Shown here: positions 7,679 to 15,859 of the stretch, one piece after another | Layout: the number at the start of each line of letters is the position of its first letter | Numbering within the stretch: the first letter of the stretch is position 1 | Assembly: GCA_020024465.1 (NCBI GenBank) | Contig: JAHHTT010000024.1 | Location: 1-32,638, forward strand | Origin: Odoribacter sp. | GTDB lineage: Bacteria > Bacteroidota > Bacteroidia > Bacteroidales > Marinifilaceae | Length of the DNA stretch: 32,638 bases | Direction: 5' to 3' | The notes under the pieces: generated by a model | What the model was told of the DNA's origin: nothing | What the model saw: the letters and a program-made list of their open reading frames with translations, nothing else | Databases searched by the model: none | Made by a program: the position numbers and the translations under genes

Positions 7679-10600
7679 ATGAAAGTGACTTTTTTTATAG
7701 ACCGTCCTATTTTTTCGGCGGTACTGTCTATATTGATTGTGGTGCTCGGTTGTATCGGACTTTACCTGCTGCCTGTCGATCAGTATCCGCAGATTACTCC
7801 TCCGATGGTGAAGATATCGGCTTCCTATCCGGGTGCAAGTGCTACAACGGTGTCTCAGGCGGTTGCGACTCCGATTGAACAGGAATTGAACGGAACTCCC
7901 GGTATGCTTTATATGGAATCAAGCAGTTCGAATTCCGGTGGTTTGTCAATCAGTGTGACTTTTGATATTTCCACCAATCCGGAATTGGCTGCCGTGGAAA
8001 TCCAGAATCGTGTGAAATTGGCGGAATCCCGTTTGCCGGCCGAGGTGGTCCAGAATGGTATCACTGTTGAGAAACAGTCTTCAAACCAGCTGATGACGCT
8101 GACTTTAACTTCTGAAGACCCTCGTTTTGATGAGATATATTTGAGTAACTTTGCTACAATCAACGTGCTGGATATTTTGAAACGTATTCCGGGTGTCGGA
8201 CGCGTCTCTAATATCGGTAGCCGTTATTATGGCATGATTCTGTGGGTGATGCCCGACCGTATGGCGAATTTCGGCTTGACTGTAAAAGATTTGCAGGATG
8301 CCCTGAAGGACCAGAATCGGGAATCGGCAGCCGGAGAATTGGGAAAACAGCCTATAAATGGACAGGATATTACAATCCCTATCATTGCTCAGGGGCGTCT
8401 GTCAACAGTTGAGGAGTTTGAGAATATCGTTGTTCGGGCTAATCCGGACGGATCAATCATCCGCGTGAGAGATGTGGCCCGAGTGTCTTTGGAAGCGTCT
8501 TCGTATACCACGGAAAGTGGTATGAATGGAGCAAATGCTGCTGTCTTGGGTATTTATACGGTGCCGGGAGCCAATGCTGTAGAAGTTGCAGAGAATGTCC
8601 GGAAGGCGATGAAGGAAATCAGCAAGAATTTTCCGGAAGGTTTGGAGTATGATATTCCTTTTGATATAACATCCTATATTTCACAATCTATTTATGAGGT
8701 GTATAAGACTTTGTTCGAAGCCTTGGTGTTGGTGATTCTGGTGGTGTTTTTCTCTTTGCAGACCTGGCGGGCATCTTTGGTCCCGTTGGTTGCAGTACCC
8801 ATCTCTCTGGTAGGAACCTTTGGAGTGATGCTTGCCATGGGATTTTCGCTGAATCTGTTGACTTTGTTGGGGTTGATCCTTTCTATCGGTATCGTGGTGG
8901 ACGATGCGATTGTGGTGGTGGAAGCTGTGGAGAATTATATGGAAAAAGAGGGATTGACTCCATATCAGGCTACAAAGAAGGCCATGGAAGGCTTGACTGG
9001 TGCATTGATTGCTACTTCTCTTGTGTTGGCGGCTGTATTTGTGCCTGTAAGTTTCTTGGGTGGAATCACAGGTTTGCTGTATCGTCAGTTTGCCATTACG
9101 ATTGTGGTGTCTGTGTTGATTTCTGCAGTCGTTGCTTTAACGCTTAGTCCTGCAATGTGTGCTATCATTCTGCGTCCCTCTCATGGAAATAAGCATGTAA
9201 TTTTCCGTAAAATCAATACCTGGCTGGCTGTCGGAAATAATAAATATGTTGCTTCACTGACAAAAGCTGTCAAACATCCTCGCCGTGTGCTGGCCGGATT
9301 CGGTATGGTTCTGATTTTTATCTTTGTATTGAATCGTGTTGTTCCAAGCAGTTTTATTCCAGAAGAGGATCAGGGGTATTTTAAAGTGGAATTGGAACTT
9401 CCGGAAGGAGCAACGTTGGAACGTTCCCGTATTATTACCGACCGTGCCGTGGAATTCCTGAAAAAATTGCCGGCAGTGGAGTATGTGCAGAATGTTACCG
9501 GTTCCAGTCCGCGGGTGGGGACAAATCAGGCCCGTTCTGAGCTGACGGTTATTCTCAGACCATGGGAAGAACGCAAAGGAAACGGTATGGGTGTTGACGA
9601 AGTGATAGAACAGGCTCGCAAAGAATTGAGTCAGTATCCTGAATCGGAAGTATATTTTTCCAAGCCTCCCGTAATTCCCGGTTTGGGAACTTCCGGTGGA
9701 TTCGAATTGCAGGTAGAGGCCCGTAATGGAGCTTCTTTTGAAAATCTGGTGGCTGCGGTAGATACTCTGATGGCTTATGCATCTAAAAACAGTGCATTTA
9801 CAGGGCTTTCTTCTTCTTTGCAGGCTGAGATTCCACAGCTTTTTTTTGATGTGGATCGTGATAAGGCAAAGTTTTTGGGTATACCGATGGCAGATATATT
9901 CTCTACAATGAAAGCTTATACCGGATCGGTGTATGTTAACGACTTCAATATGTTTAACCGTGTATATAAAGTGTATATTCAGGCAGAGGCTGATTACCGT
10001 GCCCGTCGGGATAATATAGGAATGTTTTTTGTGCGTACTTCCGGTGGAAATATGGTTCCTCTGACTGCACTTGGAGAGGCGGAATACACGACAGGACCGG
10101 GAAGTATCCGTCGTTTTAATATGTTTACGACGGCTATTATCCGTGGTAATGCAGCTCCGGGTTATAGTTCGGGAGAGGTGATGGATGAATTGGAAAAGAT
10201 TGCCCGAGAGCATTTGCCGGAAACGATAGGCCTTGAATGGAGCGGCATTTCTTATCAGGAGAAACAGGCTGAAGGACAGATGGGACTGGTTTTATCGCTG
10301 GTATTTCTTTTTGTATTTTTGTTTTTGGCAGCATTGTATGAAAGTTGGCTGGTGCCGATTTCTGTATTATTGTCATTGCCGGTTGCAGGATTGGGTGCTT
10401 ATTTGGGTATTGCAGCCTTAGGTTTGAACAATGACATTTATTTCCAGATTGGTCTGGTGACGTTGGTCGGCCTGGCGGCCAAGAATGCGATTCTGATTGT
10501 TGAATTTGCGAAAATGGAAGTTGATAAGGGTGTGGATGTTATTGAGGCGGCCAAGACTGCAGCATCGCTCCGTTTCCGTCCGATATTGATGACATCGCTG

Positions 10601-10816
10601 GCTTTTGTTTTAGGCATGTTGCCATTGGTAATGGCATCCGGTCCGGGTTCTGCCAGCCGTCATTCTATAGGAACCGGTGTTTTCTTCGGTATGATTGTTG
10701 CCATAACGGTGGGTATTGTGCTGGTTCCTTTCTTCTTTGTGATGATATATAAATTGAGAGACAGAATTGCAGGGATGAAGTTTGGAAAACCCCACGTGGA
10801 AAACAGGAAATCGTAA
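7679..10816 (+). CDS. RND multidrug efflux permease (AcrB/MexB, HAE1 family)
   Basis: This 1045-residue inner-membrane proton/drug antiporter is the usual size for HAE1 proteins. It opens with MKVTFFIDRPIFSAVLSILI and has the two large periplasmic loops and 12 membrane helices of the family. The proton-relay residues are present: the Asp pair in SIGIVVDDAIVVVE (residues 408-409) and the TM10 Lys in GLAAKNAILIVEF (residue 935). The frame is open to 7595, but those 28 extra codons overlap the adaptor's end and are not family-like, so Met at 7679 is chosen. It is co-transcribed with the adaptor and with the outer-membrane channel, which starts 30 bp downstream. Substrates are probably amphiphilic drugs or bile-like detergents (inference). 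Confidence 0.96.
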   Translation: MKVTFFIDRPIFSAVLSILIVVLGCIGLYLLPVDQYPQITPPMVKISASYPGASATTVSQAVATPIEQELNGTPGMLYMESSSSNSGGLSISVTFDISTNPELAAVEIQNRVKLAESRLPAEVVQNGITVEKQSSNQLMTLTLTSEDPRFDEIYLSNFATINVLDILKRIPGVGRVSNIGSRYYGMILWVMPDRMANFGLTVKDLQDALKDQNRESAAGELGKQPINGQDITIPIIAQGRLSTVEEFENIVVRANPDGSIIRVRDVARVSLEASSYTTESGMNGANAAVLGIYTVPGANAVEVAENVRKAMKEISKNFPEGLEYDIPFDITSYISQSIYEVYKTLFEALVLVILVVFFSLQTWRASLVPLVAVPISLVGTFGVMLAMGFSLNLLTLLGLILSIGIVVDDAIVVVEAVENYMEKEGLTPYQATKKAMEGLTGALIATSLVLAAVFVPVSFLGGITGLLYRQFAITIVVSVLISAVVALTLSPAMCAIILRPSHGNKHVIFRKINTWLAVGNNKYVASLTKAVKHPRRVLAGFGMVLIFIFVLNRVVPSSFIPEEDQGYFKVELELPEGATLERSRIITDRAVEFLKKLPAVEYVQNVTGSSPRVGTNQARSELTVILRPWEERKGNGMGVDEVIEQARKELSQYPESEVYFSKPPVIPGLGTSGGFELQVEARNGASFENLVAAVDTLMAYASKNSAFTGLSSSLQAEIPQLFFDVDRDKAKFLGIPMADIFSTMKAYTGSVYVNDFNMFNRVYKVYIQAEADYRARRDNIGMFFVRTSGGNMVPLTALGEAEYTTGPGSIRRFNMFTTAIIRGNAAPGYSSGEVMDELEKIAREHLPETIGLEWSGISYQEKQAEGQMGLVLSLVFLFVFLFLAALYESWLVPISVLLSLPVAGLGAYLGIAALGLNNDIYFQIGLVTLVGLAAKNAILIVEFAKMEVDKGVDVIEAAKTAASLRFRPILMTSLAFVLGMLPLVMASGPGSASRHSIGTGVFFGMIVAITVGIVLVPFFFVMIYKLRDRIAGMKFGKPHVENRKS

Positions 10817-10846
10817 GGTGTTAGTTTAATTTACAATTTTAATTCT

Positions 10847-12199
10847 ATGAAGAGAATATATATATGGGGACTGGTCGTTATGACGATGGTCGCATCTTCC
10901 TGTAAATTGGGAAAGAAATACACCCGGCCTGAGTTGGATTTGCCCGAAACGATTGATGGAGTGGCGGGAGATTCTGTTTCTGTTAGTGGGATTCATTGGC
11001 AGGAACTTTATCAGGATACTGTTTTGCAGAATTTGATACGCCAGACTCTCGAATACAATAAGAATTTGCAGGCGGCCGCAGCGAGGGTGAAAGAAATGAT
11101 GGAGAGCAGACGTATCAGCAAGGCTGATCTGTTTCCTAAAATCGATGCTCAGGTGGTGGGAGAATATAAGGACGCGGCATCCATTTCGCATACTTATGGG
11201 GGTAAAGGGCTATTGTCCTGGGAATTGGATGTTTGGGGAAAATTGCGTTGGGCTAATCAGGCCGCTTTGGCGGATTATCTCGGTAGTGTTGCCGGTGAGC
11301 GGGCCTTACGCATTACTCTGATAGCACAGGTGGTGCAGGCTTATTTTGAATTGACAGCATTGGATCAGGAATATGCTATTGTCAAACAGACGCTGGCAGC
11401 GCGTCAGGAGGGTGTTCGATTGGCACGTCTTCGTTTTGAAGGAGGGCTTACTTCTGAAACTTCGTTGCGCCAGTCGCAGGTGGAGTTGGCACGGACACAG
11501 ACCCTGATTCCGGATTTGGAGAAAAATATCCGGGTGAAAGAGAATCAAATTGCTTTGTTGGCCGGTCAGTATCCCGGACCGGCTCAGCGTGGTAATGGTT
11601 TGCAGCAACAGCAATTGCCGGCTACCTTGCCGGTTGGTTTGCCTTCGCAATTGTTAGAGCGTCGTCCTGATATTGTACAAGCAGAATACAAATTGCGTGC
11701 GGCGCATGCCAAAGTGGGAGTTGCCTTTACAAGTCTGTTTCCCAAGATTTCTCTGACAGGTAAAGCCGGACTGGAAAGCAGTTCCTTATCGGATTTTCTC
11801 AAGAATCCTTATTATTTTTTCGGAGGAGAATTGTTGGAACCGGTATTTAATATGGGTAAAAACCGTGCTAAATTACGTGCGGCAAAAGCAGCAAGAGAAC
11901 AAGAAGAATACGCCTATCAGCAGACTGTTCTGACTGCTTTTTCGGAAGTCAGCAATGCTTTGATTGCTTCTTCTAAAAGTCGTGAAATCCGGACGTCCCG
12001 CCAGAATTTGGAAAAAGCTTCCCGTTCGGCTCTTGATTTGGCTACTTTGCAGTATATTAATGGTATTATTAGTTATTTGGACGTGCTTGATGCTCAGCGT
12101 AGTTATTTTGATGCCCAAATCGGTTTGAATAATGCTATCCGTGATGAACTTCTGACAACCGTGCAGCTCTATAAGGTGTTGGGCGGAGGCGATGAATAA
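10847..12199 (+). CDS. Outer-membrane efflux channel lipoprotein (TolC/OprM, NodT family)
   Basis: The 450-residue protein is the exit duct of the pump. A lipoprotein signal (MKRIYIWGLVVMTMVASSC) gives lipidation at Cys-19. Two tandem outer-membrane efflux (OEP) repeats follow, each made of long helices and beta strands. Recognisable segments are NKNLQAAAARVKEMMESRR, LLSWELDVWGKLRWANQAA, LLERRPDIVQAEYKLRAAHA and the C-terminal TLQYINGIISYLDVLDAQRS. It is the last gene of the operon, and a strong terminator lies 29 bp after its stop. This completes a full tripartite system in the usual Bacteroidota order of adaptor, pump, channel. Confidence 0.95.
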   Translation: MKRIYIWGLVVMTMVASSCKLGKKYTRPELDLPETIDGVAGDSVSVSGIHWQELYQDTVLQNLIRQTLEYNKNLQAAAARVKEMMESRRISKADLFPKIDAQVVGEYKDAASISHTYGGKGLLSWELDVWGKLRWANQAALADYLGSVAGERALRITLIAQVVQAYFELTALDQEYAIVKQTLAARQEGVRLARLRFEGGLTSETSLRQSQVELARTQTLIPDLEKNIRVKENQIALLAGQYPGPAQRGNGLQQQQLPATLPVGLPSQLLERRPDIVQAEYKLRAAHAKVGVAFTSLFPKISLTGKAGLESSSLSDFLKNPYYFFGGELLEPVFNMGKNRAKLRAAKAAREQEEYAYQQTVLTAFSEVSNALIASSKSREIRTSRQNLEKASRSALDLATLQYINGIISYLDVLDAQRSYFDAQIGLNNAIRDELLTTVQLYKVLGGGDE

Positions 12200-12227
12200 G
12201 TTATAGTCGGTTGTATTTAGTATATTT

Positions 12228-12268
12228 ATGCCGTTTGTCATTGTCTGTTCAGTAATGGCAAACGGCAT
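12228..12268 (+). terminator. Terminator of the RND efflux operon
   Basis: Arms 12228-12243 and 12253-12268 (atgccgtttg / caaacggcat at the base) form a 16-bp stem with one G-U pair, followed by TTTTATC. It lies between converging genes and may also help to end the ABC-F transcript arriving from the right. Confidence 0.85.
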
Positions 12269-12272
12269 TTTA

Positions 12273-13916
12273 TCAAGCATTTCTTTTTTCTATTTCCCTT
12301 AGGTTTTCCATCTTCTTTTTGCGGAGGAAACCGTTGATGTCCTCTAGGTGTTCCGTCACTTTTTTATGACCGAATTCGTATACTTTAGTTACCAGTCCAT
12401 TGAGAAAGTCTCGGTCGTGTGATACGACAATCACGGTGCCGTCGAAATCGGTTAGGGCATTTTTCAAAATGTCTTTGGTCTTTAAATCCAAATGGTTGGT
12501 GGGCTCGTCGAGAATCAGCAGGTTGACCGGCTGGAGCAATAGTTTTATCATGGCAAGGCGTGTCCTTTCTCCTCCGGATAATACTTTTACCTTTTTGTCT
12601 ATATCGTCACCGCTGAACATGAAGGCTCCAAGCAGGTTCTTTGTATTGTTTTTCAGTTCCAATGGTGTTACGTCATCAACGGTTTGAAAAACAGTTAAAT
12701 TCTCATCCATCAAAGAGGCTGCATTTTGAGCGAAATAGCCGATTTGGACATTGTGGCCTAAAGTCAGCTTGCCGGTATAGTCAGTAATTTCTCCCATGAG
12801 ACATTTTACGAGGGTCGATTTACCTTCTCCGTTTCTTCCGACAAAGGCAACCTTTTCTCCGCGCTGGATAGAGAATCCTGCATGGTTGAACACTTCGTAT
12901 TCTCCATAGTGCTTGGACAAATCATCAACAATGACCGGATAGCTGCCGGAGCGAGGTGCCGGTGGAAATTTCAGTCGTAATGCGGAAGAATCCTCTTCGT
13001 CCACTTCCAGAATTTCCAGTTTTTCCAACATTTTTACGCGGGATTGCACTTGTAAGGTTTTCGAGTAGGTGCCTTTAAAGCGTTCGATAAATTCCTTGGT
13101 TTCGGCAATCATCTTTTGCTGTTCATCATACGCCTTTTGTTGTTGGGCGCGACGTTCCTTGCGAAGTTCCAGATATTTTGAATAGTTTACTTTATAGTCG
13201 TAGATACGTCCCATGGTCACTTCAATGGTGCGGGTCGTGATGTTGTCTATAAATGTTTTGTCGTGAGAGATGACTACAACTGCTTTCCCATTGGTTATCA
13301 GGAATTCTTCCAACCATTGGATGGAATCTATATCCAGGTGGTTGGTCGGTTCGTCAAGAAGCAGTACATCCGGATTTTTCAGCAACATTTTGGCCAATTC
13401 GATGCGCATGCGCCAACCGCCGCTGAAATCGCTGGTCTGGCGTTGCAGGTCTTCGCGTTTGAATCCTAATCCCAATAGAGTCTTTTCAACATCAGCTTCA
13501 AAGTGAGTGAGGTCGATGCTGTAGAATTTTTCGCTTAGGGCAGATACTTCTTCAATGAGCTTGAAATATTCCGGTGATTCGTAGTCCGTGCGTTCTGTCA
13601 GTTGTTGATTCAGTTCGTCGATGCGTTTTTCCATTGTGAACAGATGGGCGAAAGCCTGAGAAGCTTCTTCGTATACAGTTCTGCCATCTTCTGTCATTAA
13701 ATGTTGTGGAAGATAGGCGATAACGGTATCTTTAGGGGCAGTGACATTTCCGCGGGTGGGTCTTCGTTCTCCTGCCAGAATTTTTAGCAGGGTTGATTTT
13801 CCTGCTCCGTTTTTACCCATGAGGGCAATTCTGTCCTTTTCATTGATTTGAAAAGAAATATCCTTAAACAAGGCTCTGTCTCCGAATTCTACGGTCAATG
13901 CGTCAACTGAAATCAT
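12273..13916 (-). CDS. ABC-F family ATPase (ribosome-associated)
   Basis: The 547-residue protein has two fused ABC ATPase domains and no membrane segment, which defines the ABC-F family. Members act on the ribosome as translation factors or antibiotic-protection proteins. Domain 1 has Walker A GKNGAGKST (residues 34-42), signature DFSGGWRMR and Walker B LLLDEPTNHLD. Domain 2 has GRNGEGKST, signature VLSGGERTR and LLILDEPTNHLD. The linker between them (about residues 235-290) is a long charged coiled coil like the P-site tRNA interaction motif. The overall shape resembles YkpA/YbiT/Uup housekeeping members more than dedicated resistance proteins, but this is a judgement from memory. It starts 41 bp after a tRNA terminator, with no clear promoter. 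Confidence 0.92.
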   Translation of the reverse strand: MISVDALTVEFGDRALFKDISFQINEKDRIALMGKNGAGKSTLLKILAGERRPTRGNVTAPKDTVIAYLPQHLMTEDGRTVYEEASQAFAHLFTMEKRIDELNQQLTERTDYESPEYFKLIEEVSALSEKFYSIDLTHFEADVEKTLLGLGFKREDLQRQTSDFSGGWRMRIELAKMLLKNPDVLLLDEPTNHLDIDSIQWLEEFLITNGKAVVVISHDKTFIDNITTRTIEVTMGRIYDYKVNYSKYLELRKERRAQQQKAYDEQQKMIAETKEFIERFKGTYSKTLQVQSRVKMLEKLEILEVDEEDSSALRLKFPPAPRSGSYPVIVDDLSKHYGEYEVFNHAGFSIQRGEKVAFVGRNGEGKSTLVKCLMGEITDYTGKLTLGHNVQIGYFAQNAASLMDENLTVFQTVDDVTPLELKNNTKNLLGAFMFSGDDIDKKVKVLSGGERTRLAMIKLLLQPVNLLILDEPTNHLDLKTKDILKNALTDFDGTVIVVSHDRDFLNGLVTKVYEFGHKKVTEHLEDINGFLRKKKMENLREIEKRNA

Positions 13917-13957
13917 AAATCGCTGAAATTATATACTTGTTTATATTGCATAAAAAA

Positions 13958-13980
13958 AGAGTCAGGATAAACCTGACTCT
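13958..13980 (-). terminator. Terminator of the first tRNA-Leu gene
   Basis: agagtcagg (13958-13966) pairs with cctgactct (13972-13980) around a five-base loop. On the minus strand a run of seven T follows (13952-13958). It separates the tRNA from the ABC-F gene. Confidence 0.88.
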
Positions 13981-13990
13981 TCGCCGTTTG

Positions 13991-14075
13991 TACTCAGGGC
14001 GGGAATCGAACCCGCACGTCTGTTGAGGACACTGGATTTTGAGTCCAGCGCGTCTACCAATTCCGCCACCTAAGC
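13991..14075 (-). tRNA. tRNA-Leu (CAA), copy 1
   Basis: The 85-nt cloverleaf on the minus strand has the acceptor pair GCTTAGG/CCTGAGT, D-arm GGCGGAATTGGTAGACGC, anticodon loop CTCAAAA (anticodon CAA) in a CTGGA/TCCAG stem, a long variable arm typical of class II leucine tRNA, and T-arm GCGGG-TTCGATT-CCCGC. CCA is not encoded. It differs from copy 2 only at position 4, where T makes a T-G wobble instead of C-G. Confidence 0.96.
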
Positions 14076-14089
14076 AAAGAACTCGGGTG

Positions 14090-14120
14090 CAAAAGTATGG
14101 ATTTTTTGATAAACTCCAAA
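14090..14120 (-). promoter_or_regulatory. Canonical promoter of tRNA-Leu copy 1
   Basis: On the minus strand TTTG (14117-14120), a 19-bp spacer and TACTTTTG (14090-14097) match the Bacteroidota consensus exactly, 15 bp upstream of the tRNA 5' end. Confidence 0.85.
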
Positions 14121-14251
14121 GGATTTGAGATTTTTTTTAAAGGTTTGTATATATTCCGGTTTATACAATTGATTCTTTCGCTATGAACGACCGGATTTGA
14201 AATATTAATTGTTTTAATTTGACAAAAAGGAAATTTTACAGATTGATTTTG

Positions 14252-14259
14252 TAATTTTG
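14252..14259 (+). promoter_or_regulatory. Possible -7 element before the DIP1984 gene
   Basis: TAATTTTG fits TAnnTTTG and lies 29 bp before the chosen start codon. No TTTG occurs at the right distance upstream, so support is partial. Confidence 0.35.
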
Positions 14260-14288
14260 TATCAGTAAACTATAAAACATGAGTGGAT

Positions 14289-14741
14289 ATGAAACTTGCA
14301 GAAGCTCTCAGTTTGCGTGCTGATTTACAAAAACGGGTGATTCAATTGAAGCTCCGGTTGAAAAACAGTGCGAAAGTACAGGAAGGCGATGAACCGGCAG
14401 AGAATGTTGAGGATTTGTTTAAAGAATTGAATGAAACTCTTGCTCAATTGGAAGAGTTGATTTATCGGATTAATGATACGAATATGCACACTTTGTGTGA
14501 TGGAGAGAGTCTGACGCGGTTAATGGCCCGTAAGGATACGCTTTCCATGAGAGTGGAGTTGCTGCGTGAATTGCTGAAACATGTGGCTGAGAATGAAACC
14601 CGCTATGGAAGGAGCGAATTAAAGAATATCCGAATCGTAAATGTGTCCGAACTTCAGAAAGAAACGGATAATTATGCCCGCCGCTTGAGGGAATTAGATG
14701 TTAAGATACAGGGTTTGAATTGGACGACGGATTTGCGTTAG
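14289..14741 (+). CDS. DIP1984 family protein
   Basis: The protein is 150 residues and opens with MKLAEALSLRADLQKRVIQL. It is almost wholly helical, with charged heptad-like stretches suggesting a coiled coil, and ends in ELDVKIQGLNWTTDL. This pattern matches the DIP1984 (septicolysin-like) family, small bacterial proteins whose function is unknown. An in-frame GTG at 14283 is two codons upstream, but the ATG at 14289 gives the family's usual N-terminus. The gene stands alone between two tRNA-Leu genes on the opposite strand. The terminator at 14977-15000, which has a T run on this strand too, could end its transcript. Confidence 0.85.
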   Translation: MKLAEALSLRADLQKRVIQLKLRLKNSAKVQEGDEPAENVEDLFKELNETLAQLEELIYRINDTNMHTLCDGESLTRLMARKDTLSMRVELLRELLKHVAENETRYGRSELKNIRIVNVSELQKETDNYARRLRELDVKIQGLNWTTDLR

Positions 14742-14976
14742 ATTATTGAGGTAGTTTTTCCGGTAATATAGTGGCGGCATGATTCTGTTTCTTCGAAAGA
14801 AGAGTTTAGTTGTATGCTTTTGAATGAAAAGCGGTTAAGCAGGCTGCAAATTCAGCACGGTGTACAAATGCATGTTGCATATAGAACAAAATAGTTCTAA
14901 AGTTATAGAGCATTACCATATGCCGACTATATGAAAGCGGAAAGATGAGGGTGGGTCAGGGGAAAAATGAAAAAAA
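14742..14976. other. Intergenic stretch, nothing recognised
   Basis: These 235 bp hold no open frame of note, no clear promoter and no repeat beyond short chance matches. Confidence 0.5.
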
Positions 14977-15000
14977 ACTCTTAATCATTTGATTAAGAGT
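14977..15000. terminator. Bidirectional terminator at tRNA-Leu copy 2
   Basis: actcttaatc (14977-14986) pairs perfectly with gattaagagt (14991-15000) around attt. T runs flank both sides: on the minus strand after 14977 it ends the tRNA transcript, and on the plus strand (15001-15006) it could end transcripts from the DIP1984 gene. Confidence 0.88.
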
Positions 15001-15007
15001 TTTTTTG

Positions 15008-15092
15008 TACTCAGGGCGGGAATCGAACCCGCACGTCTGTTGAGGACACTGGATTTTGAGTCCAGCGCGTCTACCAATTCCGCCACCTGAGC
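15008..15092 (-). tRNA. tRNA-Leu (CAA), copy 2
   Basis: The 85-nt class II tRNA is identical to copy 1 except for C at position 4, which makes a C-G pair in acceptor stem GCTCAGG/CCTGAGT. The anticodon is CAA in loop CTCAAAA. CCA is not encoded. Copy 2 lies about 1 kb from copy 1 on the same strand but has its own promoter and terminator. Confidence 0.97.
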
Positions 15093-15106
15093 AATGAACT
15101 CGGGTG

Positions 15107-15137
15107 CAAAAGTAGATATTTTTGGATAAAAACCAAA
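15107..15137 (-). promoter_or_regulatory. Canonical promoter of tRNA-Leu copy 2
   Basis: Minus-strand TTTG (15134-15137), a 19-bp spacer and TACTTTTG (15107-15114) match the consensus exactly. The spacer sequence differs from that of copy 1 while the -7 box and leader are conserved. Confidence 0.85.
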
Positions 15138-15186
15138 TGGAAAAGATATTTTTTTTTGTTGTGTGTGTTAACGGTATGGTTTTTCC

Positions 15187-15194
15187 TATATTTG
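15187..15194 (+). promoter_or_regulatory. -7 element for the HAD hydrolase gene
   Basis: TATATTTG is a perfect TAnnTTTG, 41 bp before the chosen start. The -33 position (15164-15167) reads TGTG, one base off. Its place inside the upstream open frame argues that coding begins downstream, at 15236. Confidence 0.55.
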
Positions 15195-15235
15195 CACCAT
15201 GGGGAATTGTTTTGAATGTGGTGGATTGTTTATAT

Positions 15236-15859
15236 ATGAATAAGAATATGATTAAAAATGTTGTATTTGACTTGGGAGGAGTGGTGGTTGATTGGAGTCC
15301 CGAGCGTTTGCTGGCAACTTACGCGGGAGACAAGGAGTTGCCGATAGCTTTGTTCGAAAAAGGTTTTTTTCAACAGTACTGGTCGGAGTTTGACAGAGGT
15401 ACTATTACACAGGTAGAGATGGTGAGTGCAATGGGTGATTTTGCGGGACGTACTTATGCGGAATGTTGGGATTTTGTGGAGTTTATCAAGCATTCTTTGG
15501 ACAATCTGCCGGCAACGTGCGAGTTGATTGAGGAGTTGTCAGGAAGAGGTTTCCGCCTGTTTTGTCTGTCGAATATGTCGGTGGAGTATTATGATTATCT
15601 GAAAGACCGCAAGGTGTTTTCATTTTTTGAAGGGCATATTATCTCAGCATTGGAACATGTCATCAAACCGGAGGCGGGGATTTATCAGATTCTTTTTGAT
15701 CGATATCATCTGCTTCCTGGAGAGACTCTTTTTATAGATGACCTGATTGCCAACATTGAGGCTGCCCGTGCATTGGGTATACAGACGGTTCATTTTACAG
15801 ACCGCATTGCGGCAGTTGAAAAAATCAGGGAGCTAACGAAACAGTCTCCCGTCTTTTAA
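15236..15859 (+). CDS. HAD-superfamily hydrolase (YihX-like subfamily IA)
   Basis: The 207-residue cytoplasmic phosphatase-type enzyme has all four HAD motifs: I in NVVFDLGGVVVDW (nucleophile Asp-12), II in LFCLSNM, III Lys in VIKPEAGIY, and IV in TLFIDDLIANIEAA. Motif I has Gly where most HAD phosphatases have the second Asp, as in the DLGNV group that includes E. coli YihX, a glucose-1-phosphate phosphatase. Substrate is unknown. The frame stays open back to 15122, but that stretch holds a promoter and lacks family similarity; Met at 15236 (MNKNMIKNVVFD) is preferred, with 15248 an alternative. The 3' end overlaps the converging MATE gene by 27 bp. Confidence 0.88.
   Translation: MNKNMIKNVVFDLGGVVVDWSPERLLATYAGDKELPIALFEKGFFQQYWSEFDRGTITQVEMVSAMGDFAGRTYAECWDFVEFIKHSLDNLPATCELIEELSGRGFRLFCLSNMSVEYYDYLKDRKVFSFFEGHIISALEHVIKPEAGIYQILFDRYHLLPGETLFIDDLIANIEAARALGIQTVHFTDRIAAVEKIRELTKQSPVF

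Noticed and set aside
9254..10213. 319-codon minus-strand frame inside the RND pump gene
   Set aside because: It is antisense to a clearly conserved pump gene, is rich in His, Ser and Thr as shadow frames are, and matches no family.
15122..15235. N-terminal extension of the HAD hydrolase
   Set aside because: It contains a perfect -7 promoter element and has no similarity to HAD proteins; coding most likely starts at 15236.
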